Made by a program: the position numbers and the translations under genes. This document shows positions 33,401-44,079 of a stretch of DNA of 64,000 bases, one piece after another. The stretch is taken from positions 169,009 through 233,008 of the forward strand of contig FWCC01000151.1 of assembly GCA_900169235.1 (NCBI GenBank), read 5' to 3'. A model generated the notes under the pieces. It was not told the origin of the DNA, ran no database searches, and was given only the letters and a program-made list of their open reading frames with translations. This DNA is from Zarea fungicola. Taxonomy: Eukaryota; Ascomycota; Sordariomycetes; Hypocreales; Cordycipitaceae. Within the stretch, counting starts at the first letter, position 1. Each line of letters starts with the position of its first letter.

Positions 33401-34078
33401 GAAGGGTCACCGAAATCAGAACGAGGAGAATTTCCGAGTTCACCCTGGACGGCTCACGCGGCGGCCAGCGGTGGTAGTGGTGGTGGTCCTGTGCCCGGAC
33501 ACTCACATGTGCGCAAGAATTCGGCGCTCTCTATTGAAGGCTGTGACTCTGATCTGGGGAGCCTACCGGAGAGTCCAAACATGATGAACATGATGATGGG
33601 CAACAGCACTACGGCGCCTGCCGCGGGACTGCAAGCACAGCCGAATACATTAGGAGTGATGCAGCATCAGCAAGGCACTGGGGGCGGCGGCGGCAGCAGC
33701 AGCAGCAACAACAGCAGCAGTCATAATCCGGTTCGCGGCCACTCAGCACCGTCCGCTTACCCTGCTGCCCGACCGCTGCACGGTAACAGCCAGAGTGAAT
33801 CGGCACCTGGCTCGGCCGTGCACGGCGCAGTAGCAGGCGCCGCACACGAGTGGGCGTGGTCGCACGACGGGGGCGCCAGCATGCCCGCCCGCACCGTCTC
33901 TCTGTCGAGACACGGCAAGGGCCATCGCCGGCAGAAGAGCTCGACGGAGAGTGTATCGTATATTATGGAGGAAGAGGCCGATGGGGAGGCGCGGTGGATC
34001 ATGGAGAGGAGACGAACGGGTGATGATAACGAGACGCAGCTTTTGGAAAGGGAGATTATACCTGGAGGACGTATATAA
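30443..34078 (+). CDS. Large disordered fungal protein of unknown function
   Basis: One exon of 1,211 codons from the first ATG; the ATG at 30539 (MLSHLRFHRRGPSAP) looks the better start, giving 1,179 aa. The protein is Ser/Pro-rich and mostly disordered, with conserved-looking islands: PFLKNPMSTLLMRRK, YDPRIKGTRVHDFSAPRRR, RKISLSEMSSKDTLPRHMKS followed by SRFSFDMIGAAKQEKIMEE, several repeated acidic motifs of the form YENMDD(F/Y)E, and the acidic YFDDGIIGYEDEF. A Gly/Ser/Asn-rich tract encoded by CAG/GGC-like repeats sits near 33680-33720. There is no catalytic motif, signal or membrane helix. The short acidic-aromatic repeats suggest docking sites, but I cannot name a partner. Confidence 0.8.
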   Translation: MPLDAAIASRELYEPPLATSTGPRHRATSTEGMLSHLRFHRRGPSAPASPAGDQQPSPLSKTNSPFTPDGISSPDTLPPTSTTSLVAPSLPPITRVTSDKSPPLPDYSSEPFAPSTEQRMPPPTRLPYAHHDSGFIGGVALANYRRDLQAQKTLVTPEIAAAAPVDDQQSRTKPSPAASLHSAASRSNAPSQSFSKISPQTSASPSDGFNTSSQPTGRRPQGWGVHSEPVSSSSVTITPMEPHKAKKGLPFLKNPMSTLLMRRKLNQNIPEALPLPVSSKEPEPAYDPRIKGTRVHDFSAPRRRSIQRNDPLPPLPVESERRDAPVPEPVAKDKNQQAPVRQHQEVQSPPAASSSGMRNGSFRDRMRSSSGSSMSGSMQYDTLSSIAESNATRGSASYMRTNPSTRTTRSRKISLSEMSSKDTLPRHMKSTSSRFSFDMIGAAKQEKIMEERHRQRQLEKGGPEQDERRDSRFDDFDDDGFDYDAMMDDDGLEERIPGVNADFDEEEEYFEEEIPYTQQDDYNDDPDNDQENFAGFVFQRSDPSSSLGSPYTPGQLPTPRDAQGQAIGSALTKDTPTLPSVPLSAQSNISGMDLPVSQQIAGLEISEDAPPREATTMATAAPVLDDLYFDDGIIGYEDEFAEDLAAEFDPNAEPFDESIFDDNDTDKYGRPVPGAFAQAQSLRRATSQSNKRESGVTSRFSGQSGISDSTAQTSVSTGIPEGIHDGTSMISPPARGSSLAAPSPSQRKMAAYQAALAAAAHEAAASGKFQRSASPVQEEEDEYEDDYGLENMDDYETQESTVRIQDEVEYAPSADPYDDDFGYENMDDFELDDDAIIAEANASALANDSDGWYGHEFGFYAAPANQQHGSYSSSMSSGGGGGGEYLYASGGFFGPKGELARTASGRQISREPNLTPITERSEYSNRNSIMSMGLPPIVGGTPTMQSPGLAQLAMMAEEGDDMTLSALLRLRSKAWGGSQASLSSSREGSPKSERGEFPSSPWTAHAAASGGSGGGPVPGHSHVRKNSALSIEGCDSDLGSLPESPNMMNMMMGNSTTAPAAGLQAQPNTLGVMQHQQGTGGGGGSSSSNNSSSHNPVRGHSAPSAYPAARPLHGNSQSESAPGSAVHGAVAGAAHEWAWSHDGGASMPARTVSLSRHGKGHRRQKSSTESVSYIMEEEADGEARWIMERRRTGDDNETQLLEREIIPGGRI

Positions 34079-34566
34079 GCAACGTGGAAAAGCGTACGAT
34101 TAGTAAAAAAGAGTTGGAAATGGAAAAGCTTGGAGAGTTTTATGTACATATCTATTATTTCGCGGGTTTAAAAAGTTGCATACAGGAGAAATTGCTGGGT
34201 CAAACAATCTTCTGCCTTTTATCTTGAGCCCTTTTTCCACAGCCGTGGTCCTACGACTGTTGGTTTTTTTCTACTGATAGACTTTCTTTTTACTAAATTT
34301 TGGAGTGCTATTCATTAGACTTGGCGAAGGATTCTTTTGTGGATGTGGAAGCCGAACATTTGCTCTGATAACAGATCAGCACAGTGACGATTCATTCATA
34401 TTTCTATCCATGCGGATACAGTATAAAGAAATTTTGTTTTCTAGCTAAATTAGAGGCCCGCTTTCTTATTAGAAAACACAATAAGCAAAAACCCATCCCA
34501 AGAGTTTATCATGTTTGTCCATCTATTCTAAAAGTTGTGTAGCTTGCAAGGTGGCTTCCCCCGCCT
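34079..34566. other. Convergent intergenic region
   Basis: 488 bp between two convergent stops, AT-rich, consistent with two 3' UTRs. Nothing else seen. Confidence 0.55.
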
Positions 34567-36078
34567 CTAAGCAGTCGATGTAGTAGTCGTCGTCGATATC
34601 CCATTCACAGCCACGCTCGTCCCGTTTGGTGTCCCCCTCCTCGCCGGCGACGACGACAGCGGCGACTCATCCTCCTCCTCCGGCCCCAGGGGGTCATCCC
34701 GTATGCGGTGCGCAAAGTCCGGGACCACGGCGCCCTCGGCGACGACGGGGAACGGCGTGAGCACATGGCTTATGTCCCCCCACCACGCCTCGCCGAAGCG
34801 GCGGTACCAGTCCACGGTGACGCGCAACCCTTCGTCGAGGTCGGTGCGCTGCCGCCAGCCGAGCTGCCGCAGCTTGGAGCCGTCGACTGCGTAGCGGCAG
34901 TCGTTGAAGGGCCTGTCGTGGGTGTACTTGACCCATTTCCGAAACGTCGGCTGCGATTTCTGCCCCGTGGTGGTGGTGTCATCAGTTGTCGTTGCTGGGG
35001 ATGGCAGTATGCCCATGACGGAGAGGAGCTTGGCGCAGAGGTCCAGGTTGGAGACTTCGTCCGAGGAACCGACATTGTAAATGTGCCCGACGTGGCCCTT
35101 GTGCAGAATCGTGTCAAACGCATCTGCGGCGTCGCCGGCGTAGAGGTAGCGCCGCGTGGGACTGCCGTCGCCGTGGAGGACGACGGGCTGGCCTCTGTTG
35201 AGGAGGCATGTGAATTTGGGTATGATTTCTTCAAAGAGTGAGTTTTCTGTTAGCCATCTTCTTTAAGCCATCATGTATATACATATTTAGTCTGTGCAAC
35301 GTACTTTCAGGATATTGATGCGGCCCATAGACATTATTGCTTCTAACAATAATGCACGGCAGCTTGAAGCTCTTTTGATACGACTGCACCATCATCTCGG
35401 CGGCCGCCTTGCTCGCCGCGTACGGGTTCGTCGGCGCCAGGATGCTCGCCTCGGTGACATCGTCGTCCTCGGCCGTGACCTCGCCGTAGACTTCATCCGT
35501 GGAGATGTGGATGAAGCGGCGCACCCCGCACTTCTTTGCGCTCTCGAGCAGGACGTGCGTGCCAAAGACGTTGGTCTGCGTGAAGCTGTACGAGTTGCCG
35601 AAGCTGAGGTCGACGTGCGACTGGGCCGCGAAGTGCATGACGGTGTCGATGGCGTGGCGCTCGAGACAGTCGAGCACCGAGGGCGGGTGGGTGAGGTCGC
35701 CCACGTACGTGGTGAAGTTGGGGAGGGAGGCGAGGAGGGCGGTGTTGTGCGGGGAGGAGCAGTAGTCCATCTTGTCAAAGCAGATGATGTTGTACGAGGA
35801 TGGGTATGTGAGCGCGAGGTGGCGAACGACCCATGAAGCTCTGGTAAATTACAAAAGAGTCAGTATTGAAATTTCATGCCAGGGGCGGAGGAGTGAGTGA
35901 GTGAGGAAGAGACTGACATGAAGCCAGCGCCACCAGTGACCATGATGTTGCGAACATCTGGCCGAGGCTCAAACTTTGTCGTGCCTATTAGGACTGGTGC
36001 CGCCTTCCATATCGGGGCAGTGGTCGTTTGGTTGTCGTTGTCATCGTTGTTATCGCCATTTTGCCCTTGAATGGCCAT
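34567..36078 (-). CDS. Nucleotide-sugar 4,6-dehydratase (dTDP/UDP-glucose 4,6-dehydratase family)
   Basis: Exons 36078-35918, 35840-35305 and 35246-34567 give 458 aa. An Asn/Asp-rich leader precedes the Rossmann motif VTGGAGFIAS, whose last residues are joined by splicing. Then come MHFAAQSHVD, the catalytic FIHISTDEVYGE (Thr and the Asp-Glu pair), NPYAASKAAAEM (the YxxxK pair), RSNNVYGPHQYPE and GDGSPTRRYLYAGD. All are signatures of RmlB-type extended SDRs, which oxidise glucose C4 and dehydrate C5-C6 to a 4-keto-6-deoxy sugar. In fungi the product is thought to feed UDP-rhamnose-like sugars. The protein is longer than bacterial RmlB (about 350 aa) because of the leader, a Thr-rich insertion near 34960-35000 and a low-complexity tail. 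No epimerase/reductase partner lies in the window. Confidence 0.9.
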
Positions 36079-37768
36079 GGCGGGCTGCGGTTGACGTTAG
36101 TTTCTGACCCCGATCGCGGGGTTGGTTTTTATCAAGCGGCGCGCGTCCTCTTAATCGTGGCGCATTCCACGTAGTGCCTCGCCGACCGCCTCAATTACCA
36201 AAAAGAAAGATCCAAGAAACTTAATCAAGATGTGGCCACCTTTTGGTCCGGTTTTGGTAAGAATGCGACGGCTGGAAGTTCTTGCTGGGGCGGCTGTCGC
36301 AAAGAGGGACAGACGTGACGGAGCCTGGCTCGTTTTCCCTTGCCCTTGGCACGCAATGATGATCGACACGTAGTCAGCCTTTCCGTCGTTGTCTTGAATA
36401 TGCCAAGATGCCAGCGCAATATTGCCAGGCGCACGCTTCAGCATCGATTTTATGGGGTGTAGACTTCAAGATTGGTTTTCGGATACGAGATTCAGAAAAT
36501 TGCGACATGCCTAAATTTACCACTTCCACTGTGGCTTGGTCGCCCTTCCGTAACAGGCCCACTGGCGCTGTTTCTAGTGTTTCTTTAATGACAGTCTTGT
36601 TTCGCTGTTATCATTCATGATTGAGCATTTTCCGAATAATTAACCGATGAGTGGGCTTTGGGACAGTATGCGACTTATTACAAATCTAACAGTTAAGTGG
36701 GCAAGCTGTGTGGTTATACAGTCAGATTTTTGTATCTTGGTGAATTTGGCAGAAACGGGATATACAATGACAAGACAGATGGTGGAATGGAGGTGACGAC
36801 AGGTGAGAGGAACATTGCGTAAGTATTCACTCAAATGCAGGCCGAGAACCAGCTGGAGCTTTTGGAAACGGTACAAGACAAGGGATATTGTTCAAGAGGA
36901 TTTTGTTCCAGGCATAGCTCCTCCAGAATTGTTAAGCCCTTTGGCACTTGTGTTTGGCAGGTTTCTGCGAGTCTTGGTAGCCAAACGTAAGAAAGCCTCA
37001 ATTTTTTGGTTGTTAGTAGGCCATGCATCACATTTTGCCACCCCGACGCATACGTACAGTTCACACAGATGAGCACATACTGACATGTTTCTAAAGTTGT
37101 GTTATTATTTTGATTTTAAAAAGAATGTTGCTCCCAGCTGTCGCAAATTGCTCTCTATAACAGAAGCTGTTGCGGTCGATATACGCCCAACTAAATAAAG
37201 TACACTTTGCTGCATATGAGCCAAAAAGGCCAAAAGAAACGACAAACAATTCATGTTCTCCCTTATCCCAGATAAAAACAAAAAACGAAAAAAAAACGGC
37301 ATATGCCCAATGCCGACCTGAAAAGTTTGCCTTTGCTCATGAGTTTTCATAGTACCCTTGAGGTGTTTGTTGTGCCCGCTCAACAAATAGTAAAAAAATA
37401 AATAGCAAAAAATGCTATCAGAAAAAAGATGATGTATAATCTTTTTACAGCCGTTAAAAATTCACCATCCTCTTCATCTACGTTTAGCAGACCTTGTACT
37501 GCCAACGTACACCTCTCCACTACACACATGAGACTCTTAGATCCATGTGACGCAATCAAGACACACATTATTCTTGTCGTGTAGTCTAGCCAGCTTGCCT
37601 CCGCTACAGCTCACGATCCTCACTGGGGTTGTAGCTGCTCGGTGGCGCATTCACGACCGCCTCGGCGTCGCCCACTTGCTTCCGCTCCGTCACCTCGCGA
37701 CGATTCTTATCCTTGAGGCGTTTGCGTAGAACCAGTGATGGGCTGGATGCCCCAGCGGCGTTTAATTG
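36079..37768. other. Intergenic region, about 1.7 kb
   Basis: It lies between the dehydratase start and the end of the kinase gene. Only short ORFs of non-protein character on either strand; no RNA gene recognised. The part next to 36078 should be the dehydratase promoter. Confidence 0.5.
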
Positions 37769-39522
37769 CTATTGCAGAGGTTCCGAGGACGATGACAACC
37801 GATTCAGGTGAAGGTAGACGTCTGTGCCATAGCTGTGAAAGAAAAAAGTCACGGTTAGTTGAAAACTGTACTTGAAAGAGATGACAGTTTATAATGGTAC
37901 TTACCCTTCCATGCTAATCAGCTTCAAGTCTCCTCCAAAGTACCGCGCATACAGCCGGGAAATGGGCAAGCCGTAGCCAAAGCCAGCCATCGGGGCCTTG
38001 AAGTCGCTCTTATCAAAGTCTGGGTCCAGATTGGGCGTGCGGTCGACTGTGGTGTACATGTAGGTCCAGACGAGGGGGATGGCGCTGCGGGGGATGCCAC
38101 CACCTTCGTCGCTAATCTTGATGGTAATGTCCTCCTTGCCCTCGGCGACAATGACCTTTGTGACGGGAAACTCTTGCTTGTCCATGCCGTGGGTCTCGAC
38201 GACGGCACGGAGGGAGTTTTTGAGCGTCTCAAAGAGCATGTGGGACAGGTGTCCGGGGACGTACATGAAGTCCAGGTTGGGGTTGCAGACGAGCTGGACC
38301 TTGGGGGCCTCGAACAGGCCGTAGTGGTCCTCGCAGACGAAGCGGGCATTCTCAATGGCCTCGCGGGCAAGGTCGCGGACGTTGGTCTTTGTGCAGATGA
38401 CGCCGACGTAGGTGGGGTCGCGGTGGTGGCTCTGGTCGCTGAGGGCAATGTGCTGGCCGAGGAGCATGCGGATGCCGATGCGGGACATGTAGAAGCGGTC
38501 GAGGAAGGACTGGATGGTGCTGTCAATCTGGAGGCGTTGGCGCTTGCGCTTGTACTCGAGGATGCCCTGGGCCATGGTAGTAACGACGCCGTCGTGGCGG
38601 CGCTTGATCTTGTGGAGGGTCTGGGCGAAGCGCTGGTTGTAGAGGTGCAGCTCGGCAGGCCAGGCGCCCGAGTCGTCGACGGTGGCGTAGTAGCGCCGTG
38701 AGAGCGACTTGGCCTTGCCGTTGCCGTTGCCGTTTTGGTAGACGTTGCCCCAACCGGTGGGATCCTCGTCAATTGAGGGGTTGGGAGTGGCCTCGGATAG
38801 CTGCTGGTAGCCGCCCATGAGGGCGTGCCGTGAAGGCTTCATGAGGCGATCTCGAGTTTCCTTGTCGAGCTCTGGGCGGGCAAGCTGTGTGATTTCCTGG
38901 GTTCGGTAAGTCAGTTCCATTTCCCCTTGCCGTATTGAGTGCCGAAAAGAAATATTCGGCAAAGAAAAGGGGAAAATAACAAGTATAAAACGACGATGCA
39001 GTTTGTGGGTGTCGGTTATCAACGTACTTCGAAAGACTGGGCATACCAGTCCTTGACCTTGGCAACCGAGGGCATGTCGTTGACTCCATCGGGCAAGTCT
39101 TCCAATTCGCGAACTCGGTGTGCTAAGCGGATAGGAAGCTCCTCGGAGAGGAATTGTGAAGCTCGGAACAGGGTTCCTATAAGCCGAGAGTTAGAAGAGG
39201 CTGGCACAGTGTTGTGGTGGCCGTGGCGGGAAATTGGAGCAGACACGCGGGCAGCACATGATGGTGGTGGTGATGATGATGTGGGCTGTTTTCCTTTAGC
39301 CGGGAATGGAAATGGACGGCACTACTGACCGGTGGAAGGCTTGTCGCCAAACTGAACCATTTGGCGTAGACTGACGCCGGTGGCAGGGAAATTTGCATAG
39401 TGACGGATGGTGTCCATCAACTTCTCAGACGCCTTCCACGACATCTCGGGCGATTGCGTTGTAGGCAAATAGCTTCGAGCGCGATAGTAGGTGTCGGAGA
39501 GAAGACGACGTAGGAGCCGCAT
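37769..39522 (-). CDS. Mitochondrial dehydrogenase kinase (PDK/BCKDK family)
   Basis: Exons 39522-39330, 39176-39028, 38896-37905 and 37832-37769 give 465 aa. The N-terminus MRLLRRLLSDTYYRAR is basic and amphipathic, fitting a mitochondrial presequence. The BCDHK N-terminal helical domain contains RHYANFPATGVSLRQMVQFG and ELPIRLAHRVRELEDLP. The GHKL ATPase domain has the N box (LFETLKNSLRAVVE), G1 (DEGGGIP), and G2 (GFGYGLPISRLYARYFGGDL). These kinases phosphorylate the E1 alpha subunit of pyruvate or branched-chain 2-oxoacid dehydrogenase and switch it off. Length and motifs fit fungal pyruvate dehydrogenase kinases, but substrate cannot be decided here. Introns of 131-153 nt are long for this window. 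Confidence 0.93.
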
Positions 39523-41390
39523 GACGGCGGAGGGAAGGGAAACGAAGGGCCGCTGGCGGGCGAGTCGAATCGGTACCCCAGACTGGCTGAAGGGGCGCTA
39601 GCCGAGCAAGGTAGCCTGCGGACAGCGGTCGGGATGAGCGCTGAGGGGGGCCTCGGCCAGGCGGGTGGGCGGGCGGGCGGACAGGCGACGAAGCGGCTGG
39701 AAGAGCTGTTAGGCCAGGACACTGCACCTGGTGCATACCACTAACACTGCAAACAAACCCTCAATCACCACTGACAGCACCAAAACAGCACCAAAACCAG
39801 CACCAAAAATACCGCACCACAGCAAACAAAAAAGAGAGGGAAAAAAAATGCAATAGACCACTAGGCCACTGTAAAGCACAGCAAAGCACTCCAGGCACAA
39901 AGCACCTGCAATTCCAAACTACGCCCGCTACCGGACTGGTGGAGCAAAAACACTCTTGTAACAATACTTGGGCCTCTGACTCTTAGCCGGAGAGCAAATC
40001 GGAGTGGCTTGAACGCACACTAGGAAGAGCTACTCTTGGCACCAACAACAAAGTCGGAAGATCAAAGAGCCAGAAAGATTGATAGGTGAGAGATGAGAGA
40101 CAGACAAGTTGTCAAGACAGCAAGAGTCAAAGAACCGAGGTTGCAAACTTTTGGTAGTATACTTGTGGTATATTAAGAGTATAGTACCTATGTAGCAAGC
40201 CTTCTGCTTATGACGTTTTTTCGACAAAGGTTGGCGGGTTTTATATGTGTAAAGAGTAAGATGGAAATGCAATCATGTACGAAAGAATTACGAAAAGGTT
40301 TCCAGAAAACAGGTAGGGGCACCTGCGTCTTTTAATAATTCACCGTGACTGTCGCGTGTTACTTTACTATACTTTACGTGAGAAGAGGGGACCCGGTGCA
40401 GCGGGCAGGGCCATGACCCCCCTCTCTAATACGTTAGTTTTGTAGCTAGCCCGGTGAAACGGACAAAGGACGAGAGCCAAGCAGAAGCGAGAGCCACCTC
40501 ACGGGTCTTTTGATGGTAACTACTGGTAACACGGAGCACCGGTAATCTAATACGATGCAGCATAGGAGCAGGACTTGAGCCTCGACCAACCCACTCCGTA
40601 GCAGGCAATCGGAGAGGCTTCGTGGGGCAGCTCCGGCATTAGCGCAGGACCTGCATGGCCTTATACGCTAGAGCATAGCGCCTCGTCCACTAAAGGAGCG
40701 CTGGGGCCGCTGGGTCTAGGGCCTGGGGCTATTGCAACCAGCTTATACCACCTCTGAGTAAGACGGTGGTAACCAGCGTGAGATTATGACAAGACAGCAT
40801 TGCTGCCAAGAAAGGTTGAATTGGCACGGACAGGGCAGAAGCCAAAGGATGGAAGAAGAAGAACAGATCTGGGCTTTGCATATTCTCCTGCCAGATTGGT
40901 GGCTTTGCAAAATACACGGCTGTTGTCAAAAACAGCAGCCACAGACGTCCAACATGGAACTATTCCAGAGACTTGGTCCATTTCAAAAAGCCTCACCGAT
41001 GCCAAATTGTCCGACGTAGAGATTGCCTATTAAGGTAATTCAATATACTTTCAAGCCTCCCTCCGCCACCGTCCCCTCTTTGTGCAATGATGTGCTTGCG
41101 GCAGCTCACTGGACGGAGACACAAGAGCCGCAGGAAAAAAGAGCAAGACACCAGTACGGACCTTGACTGCTGGTGTTGTGCCTATTCATATCGGGAACAC
41201 AGTCAGCACACAAATAGGCTCAATAATGAATCTTGGCTGCCGCTTATCCGTCTACGTTGGCATCTGACATCTAGAATTTGCTTTAGGAACAAGGTTCATC
41301 GGTCGACAACTACGTCAAACATATTGGTTTTTTCTTGTAATTTCGACGACATAATGCCATTACTGTTCATATAGACTGCCCAGAGTCGCC
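39523..41390. other. Intergenic region, about 1.9 kb
   Basis: Upstream of the kinase gene. A GC-rich patch at 40380-40780 includes a small hairpin (TACCACC and GGTGGTA near 40747-40771). I tested it by eye for tRNA box B and 5S rRNA motifs and found neither. No protein-like ORF. Confidence 0.45.
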
Positions 41391-42605
41391 ATGTTGCATT
41401 ATCCTCGGCTTTGCTCTCCGCACGGTAAAACTCGGCCGCATAGATACCTTATTAGGCGGGTACCTGGTGTTCACGTGGTAGAAGGTGAGACGGCCAAGTA
41501 CCAGCCGAGACTCAACAGTAGGGCTCGCAGGGCAGCAGGGCGAGGCAGTTTTTCGTTCTGTCAATTTGCCACTGAGCCAAGCCGCAAACGGTTGCGTGCT
41601 CAGAGAAACAACCTGGAAAGAAAAAGAAATAGACATCTCGGCCAACTGAACGGGCCAATTACAAACGACAAATTTCTCCAAAGACAAAGACAACACGGCT
41701 TGGCTACAGCATGGCTGCATGGCACCCAGGCTCAAACCCGTTCCCCGCATGAAATCCGCCCGGCCAATCATTCACGTCATGTTTGTCTTGTGCTAGACAA
41801 AGTCAAGAAACCCCCTCGCATCTCACAAGTCAAAAGTCACCAGCCGCTCATCTCGGTCCTCCGTACCAAAATCTCGGCCATCTCGGCTCTGCTCGGGCGC
41901 GTCAACCCAGAGCTCGCTTCGCCTGTTCATCACTCTGGACAGCGACAGTTCCTAGCGAGGAGCGCCGCTTCGCCAGAGGCCAGCCTGAATCCAAGCTTCA
42001 GGCTCACCCTCAGGCTCATCTACCAGATTAGAGCCTACCAGCCAGTCACAGAGAATTGTTGCAGACCTGTTGCCTACCTACATGACGCATCGAAGACGCA
42101 CAAACTCCCTCCACATGTGCCAAACCAAACCCGTTCGCGCCACCGTGACAAACAAACCTACGCCGTACTCCGCCGTACTCCAGTACTCCGTACACTAAAA
42201 ATTAAACTGCAAAGATCCATTCACCAACGAAGCACCGAAGAAGCCGTTTTGATTCCCACTTCTCCACGGCCACCAAACGTAACTGAACTTGCCGAACCAC
42301 CGAAGCAGCTCTCCCTCCCTTCCTGGCCTCGGAGTTGCTCTGGTTCTGACCTCATTTGGCACTACGACAATTACAGTACTGTCAGCTCTTCTAGGACTAG
42401 TGTCATAATTTTCTCCCCAGCTCCAGCTAGATGCAGACAGACCACTTTTTTCGCCCGAAGCTGGCCTCTGAAAATTGCCCAGCTGTTCGTTGTGGGCTCT
42501 CTGTCTAAAGACAGTGACAACCTGCATATCATACTGGCGGTGTGTCGCAGGAAAAAAAAGAGGTTGGGCGCTGACCGGGCACCTTCCACCCCAGCCCAGG
42601 GGTAA
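41391..42605 (+). other. Long ORF of doubtful coding status
   Basis: An uninterrupted 404-codon frame begins at a true ATG and ends 79 nt before the coiled-coil gene. The translation is Arg/Ser/Pro-rich, with no recognisable domain, no hydrophobic rhythm and no obvious codon preference. Overlapping minus-strand frames are also unusually open (42195-42770), which suggests a compositional cause. It may be a chance ORF in the promoter/leader of the next gene, a very long upstream ORF, or an orphan gene. Confidence 0.2.
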
Positions 42606-42684
42606 AGCTGGTAAAGGGGTGAAAAAAATAGAAGCAATTGTAGAGGAGTAAAAAAAAAAGTGAACAGGGTGTCTCTTTTTGGTT

Positions 42685-44079
42685 ATGGAATGGCCAAATG
42701 AGGAGTGGCAGCACGAGGAGGACTTCAACAACCACGGCGACGACGAAGCCGACAACGACATGCATGCCACGATAGATGTTCTTCACCACCAGCACAGCCA
42801 TGCGAGCAGCAGTTTTCATACACCTGTAGCGCTGGATCGCCGCAGTACAGCCGGTACTAGCAGTACAAAGAGCTTCGGCAGCGGTAGCTTTCGTCATGGA
42901 CAGTCACCGACGTCGCCATCACCGCAGCCTCATGCGCATGCGCAATACAATACCCAGTCAAGCCCCAGTGCCGTCTCGAGTCTCAATTACTCGGCTGTGC
43001 CGGGCGGATGGAGCCCATTGTATCGACCACCGTCGTCGCAGAGCCACCACTACAACCATCAACAGCAGACCCCGAGCCCACGCGACATACGCAGCCGCAG
43101 TAGCAGCAGTGCCAGCCGTAATGAACTTGCACGGCGGTTGACTCTGCTGGCGCAGCGTCTCACATGCGGCGACGACATTGACGAGTTCGCCTTGACCGGA
43201 CAGCTGGAACAGATGGAAAAGGCCGTCAGCCCACCGTCCTCCCCGAACCCTCGACCGCGAGAACTACCACACCAGGTGCTATTACAGCAACAATCACCAC
43301 CGACACCATCACAGCAACACGGCTCGCCGTCACCTCGCTCGCCACAATCTCCGCCGCCGCCGCCCCAGTCACCACCCTCTCGAAGCGACGCCAGCTCCGC
43401 CCTCGGCTCTCCCGTCTCCCTCATCCGCTCCCAATTCTCCAACCTCTCCCTCACCTCCCTCCGTGAACGCGAGCGCGAAGAACGCATCGCCAAAGAAGCC
43501 GCCGCAGCAGCACGCGAGGCAGCCGGCGGCGCCGCCTCCTCCCGTTACCCGCCCCCGGGCATCTCCGAAGCCCACGCCAAGCAGCTCATTGCCGAAACCA
43601 ACCAGCTGAACGAGGAGCTGTCCCAGGTCGCCGCCAACCTCTGCGCGCGACAGGAAGAAATGGAGCACATCAACAATCTCCTCGTCGAGCGCGCCGAACG
43701 CGCCGCCGAGCGCATCGTGTTCCTGCAGAAGCGCGTGGCGCACCTGGAGAAGGAGCTGGATGAGAATGACGACGAGCTGCAGCATCTCCGCATCTGTCTC
43801 AAGGCTGTCGAGATTCAGATGCCGCCGAACCCGGACCATGAGCTCCAGCGTTGCATCAATGTGTTTAAAAATGATTTTCGGGCGTTGAAGCATAAACGAG
43901 CGACGAGAGGCATCGGAGTCACCCCCGGCGGTGGTGGTAGCCCCAATGCTGCTTCTCCCGGTGGGCTGATGTCTCCTATGCGCACACCCAGCGCCGGCTT
44001 CGTCGCTTCGTCTGCACCAACAACGCCGAGTCCGGTAGGAGCGAAACAACGGCCATCGAGTTATAGGCTCTATACGTGA
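42685..44079 (+). CDS. Coiled-coil protein of unknown function
   Basis: A single exon of 464 aa from the ATG at 42685. The first 230 residues are disordered and rich in His, Ser, Pro and Gln, with a short ordered segment (ELARRLTLLAQRLTCGDDID). Residues about 293-375 form a strongly predicted coiled coil (QLIAETNQLNEELSQVAANL, ERIVFLQKRVAHLEKELDEN) ending in DDELQHLRICLKAVEIQMPP. A basic segment, RALKHKRATRG, and a Gly/Ser-rich tail follow. Similar proteins occur across filamentous ascomycetes as far as I recall, without known function; a scaffold or cytoskeletal role would be a guess. Confidence 0.8.
   Translation: MEWPNEEWQHEEDFNNHGDDEADNDMHATIDVLHHQHSHASSSFHTPVALDRRSTAGTSSTKSFGSGSFRHGQSPTSPSPQPHAHAQYNTQSSPSAVSSLNYSAVPGGWSPLYRPPSSQSHHYNHQQQTPSPRDIRSRSSSSASRNELARRLTLLAQRLTCGDDIDEFALTGQLEQMEKAVSPPSSPNPRPRELPHQVLLQQQSPPTPSQQHGSPSPRSPQSPPPPPQSPPSRSDASSALGSPVSLIRSQFSNLSLTSLREREREERIAKEAAAAAREAAGGAASSRYPPPGISEAHAKQLIAETNQLNEELSQVAANLCARQEEMEHINNLLVERAERAAERIVFLQKRVAHLEKELDENDDELQHLRICLKAVEIQMPPNPDHELQRCINVFKNDFRALKHKRATRGIGVTPGGGGSPNAASPGGLMSPMRTPSAGFVASSAPTTPSPVGAKQRPSSYRLYT

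Noticed and set aside
40380..40780. GC-rich patch as a possible tRNA, 5S rRNA or transposon relic
   Set aside because: No box A/box B pair, no 5S core motif and no terminal repeats could be found by eye.
42195..42770. A 191-codon minus-strand open frame
   Set aside because: Ser/Trp/Phe-rich translation crossing the start of the coiled-coil gene; no domain, no plausible promoter.
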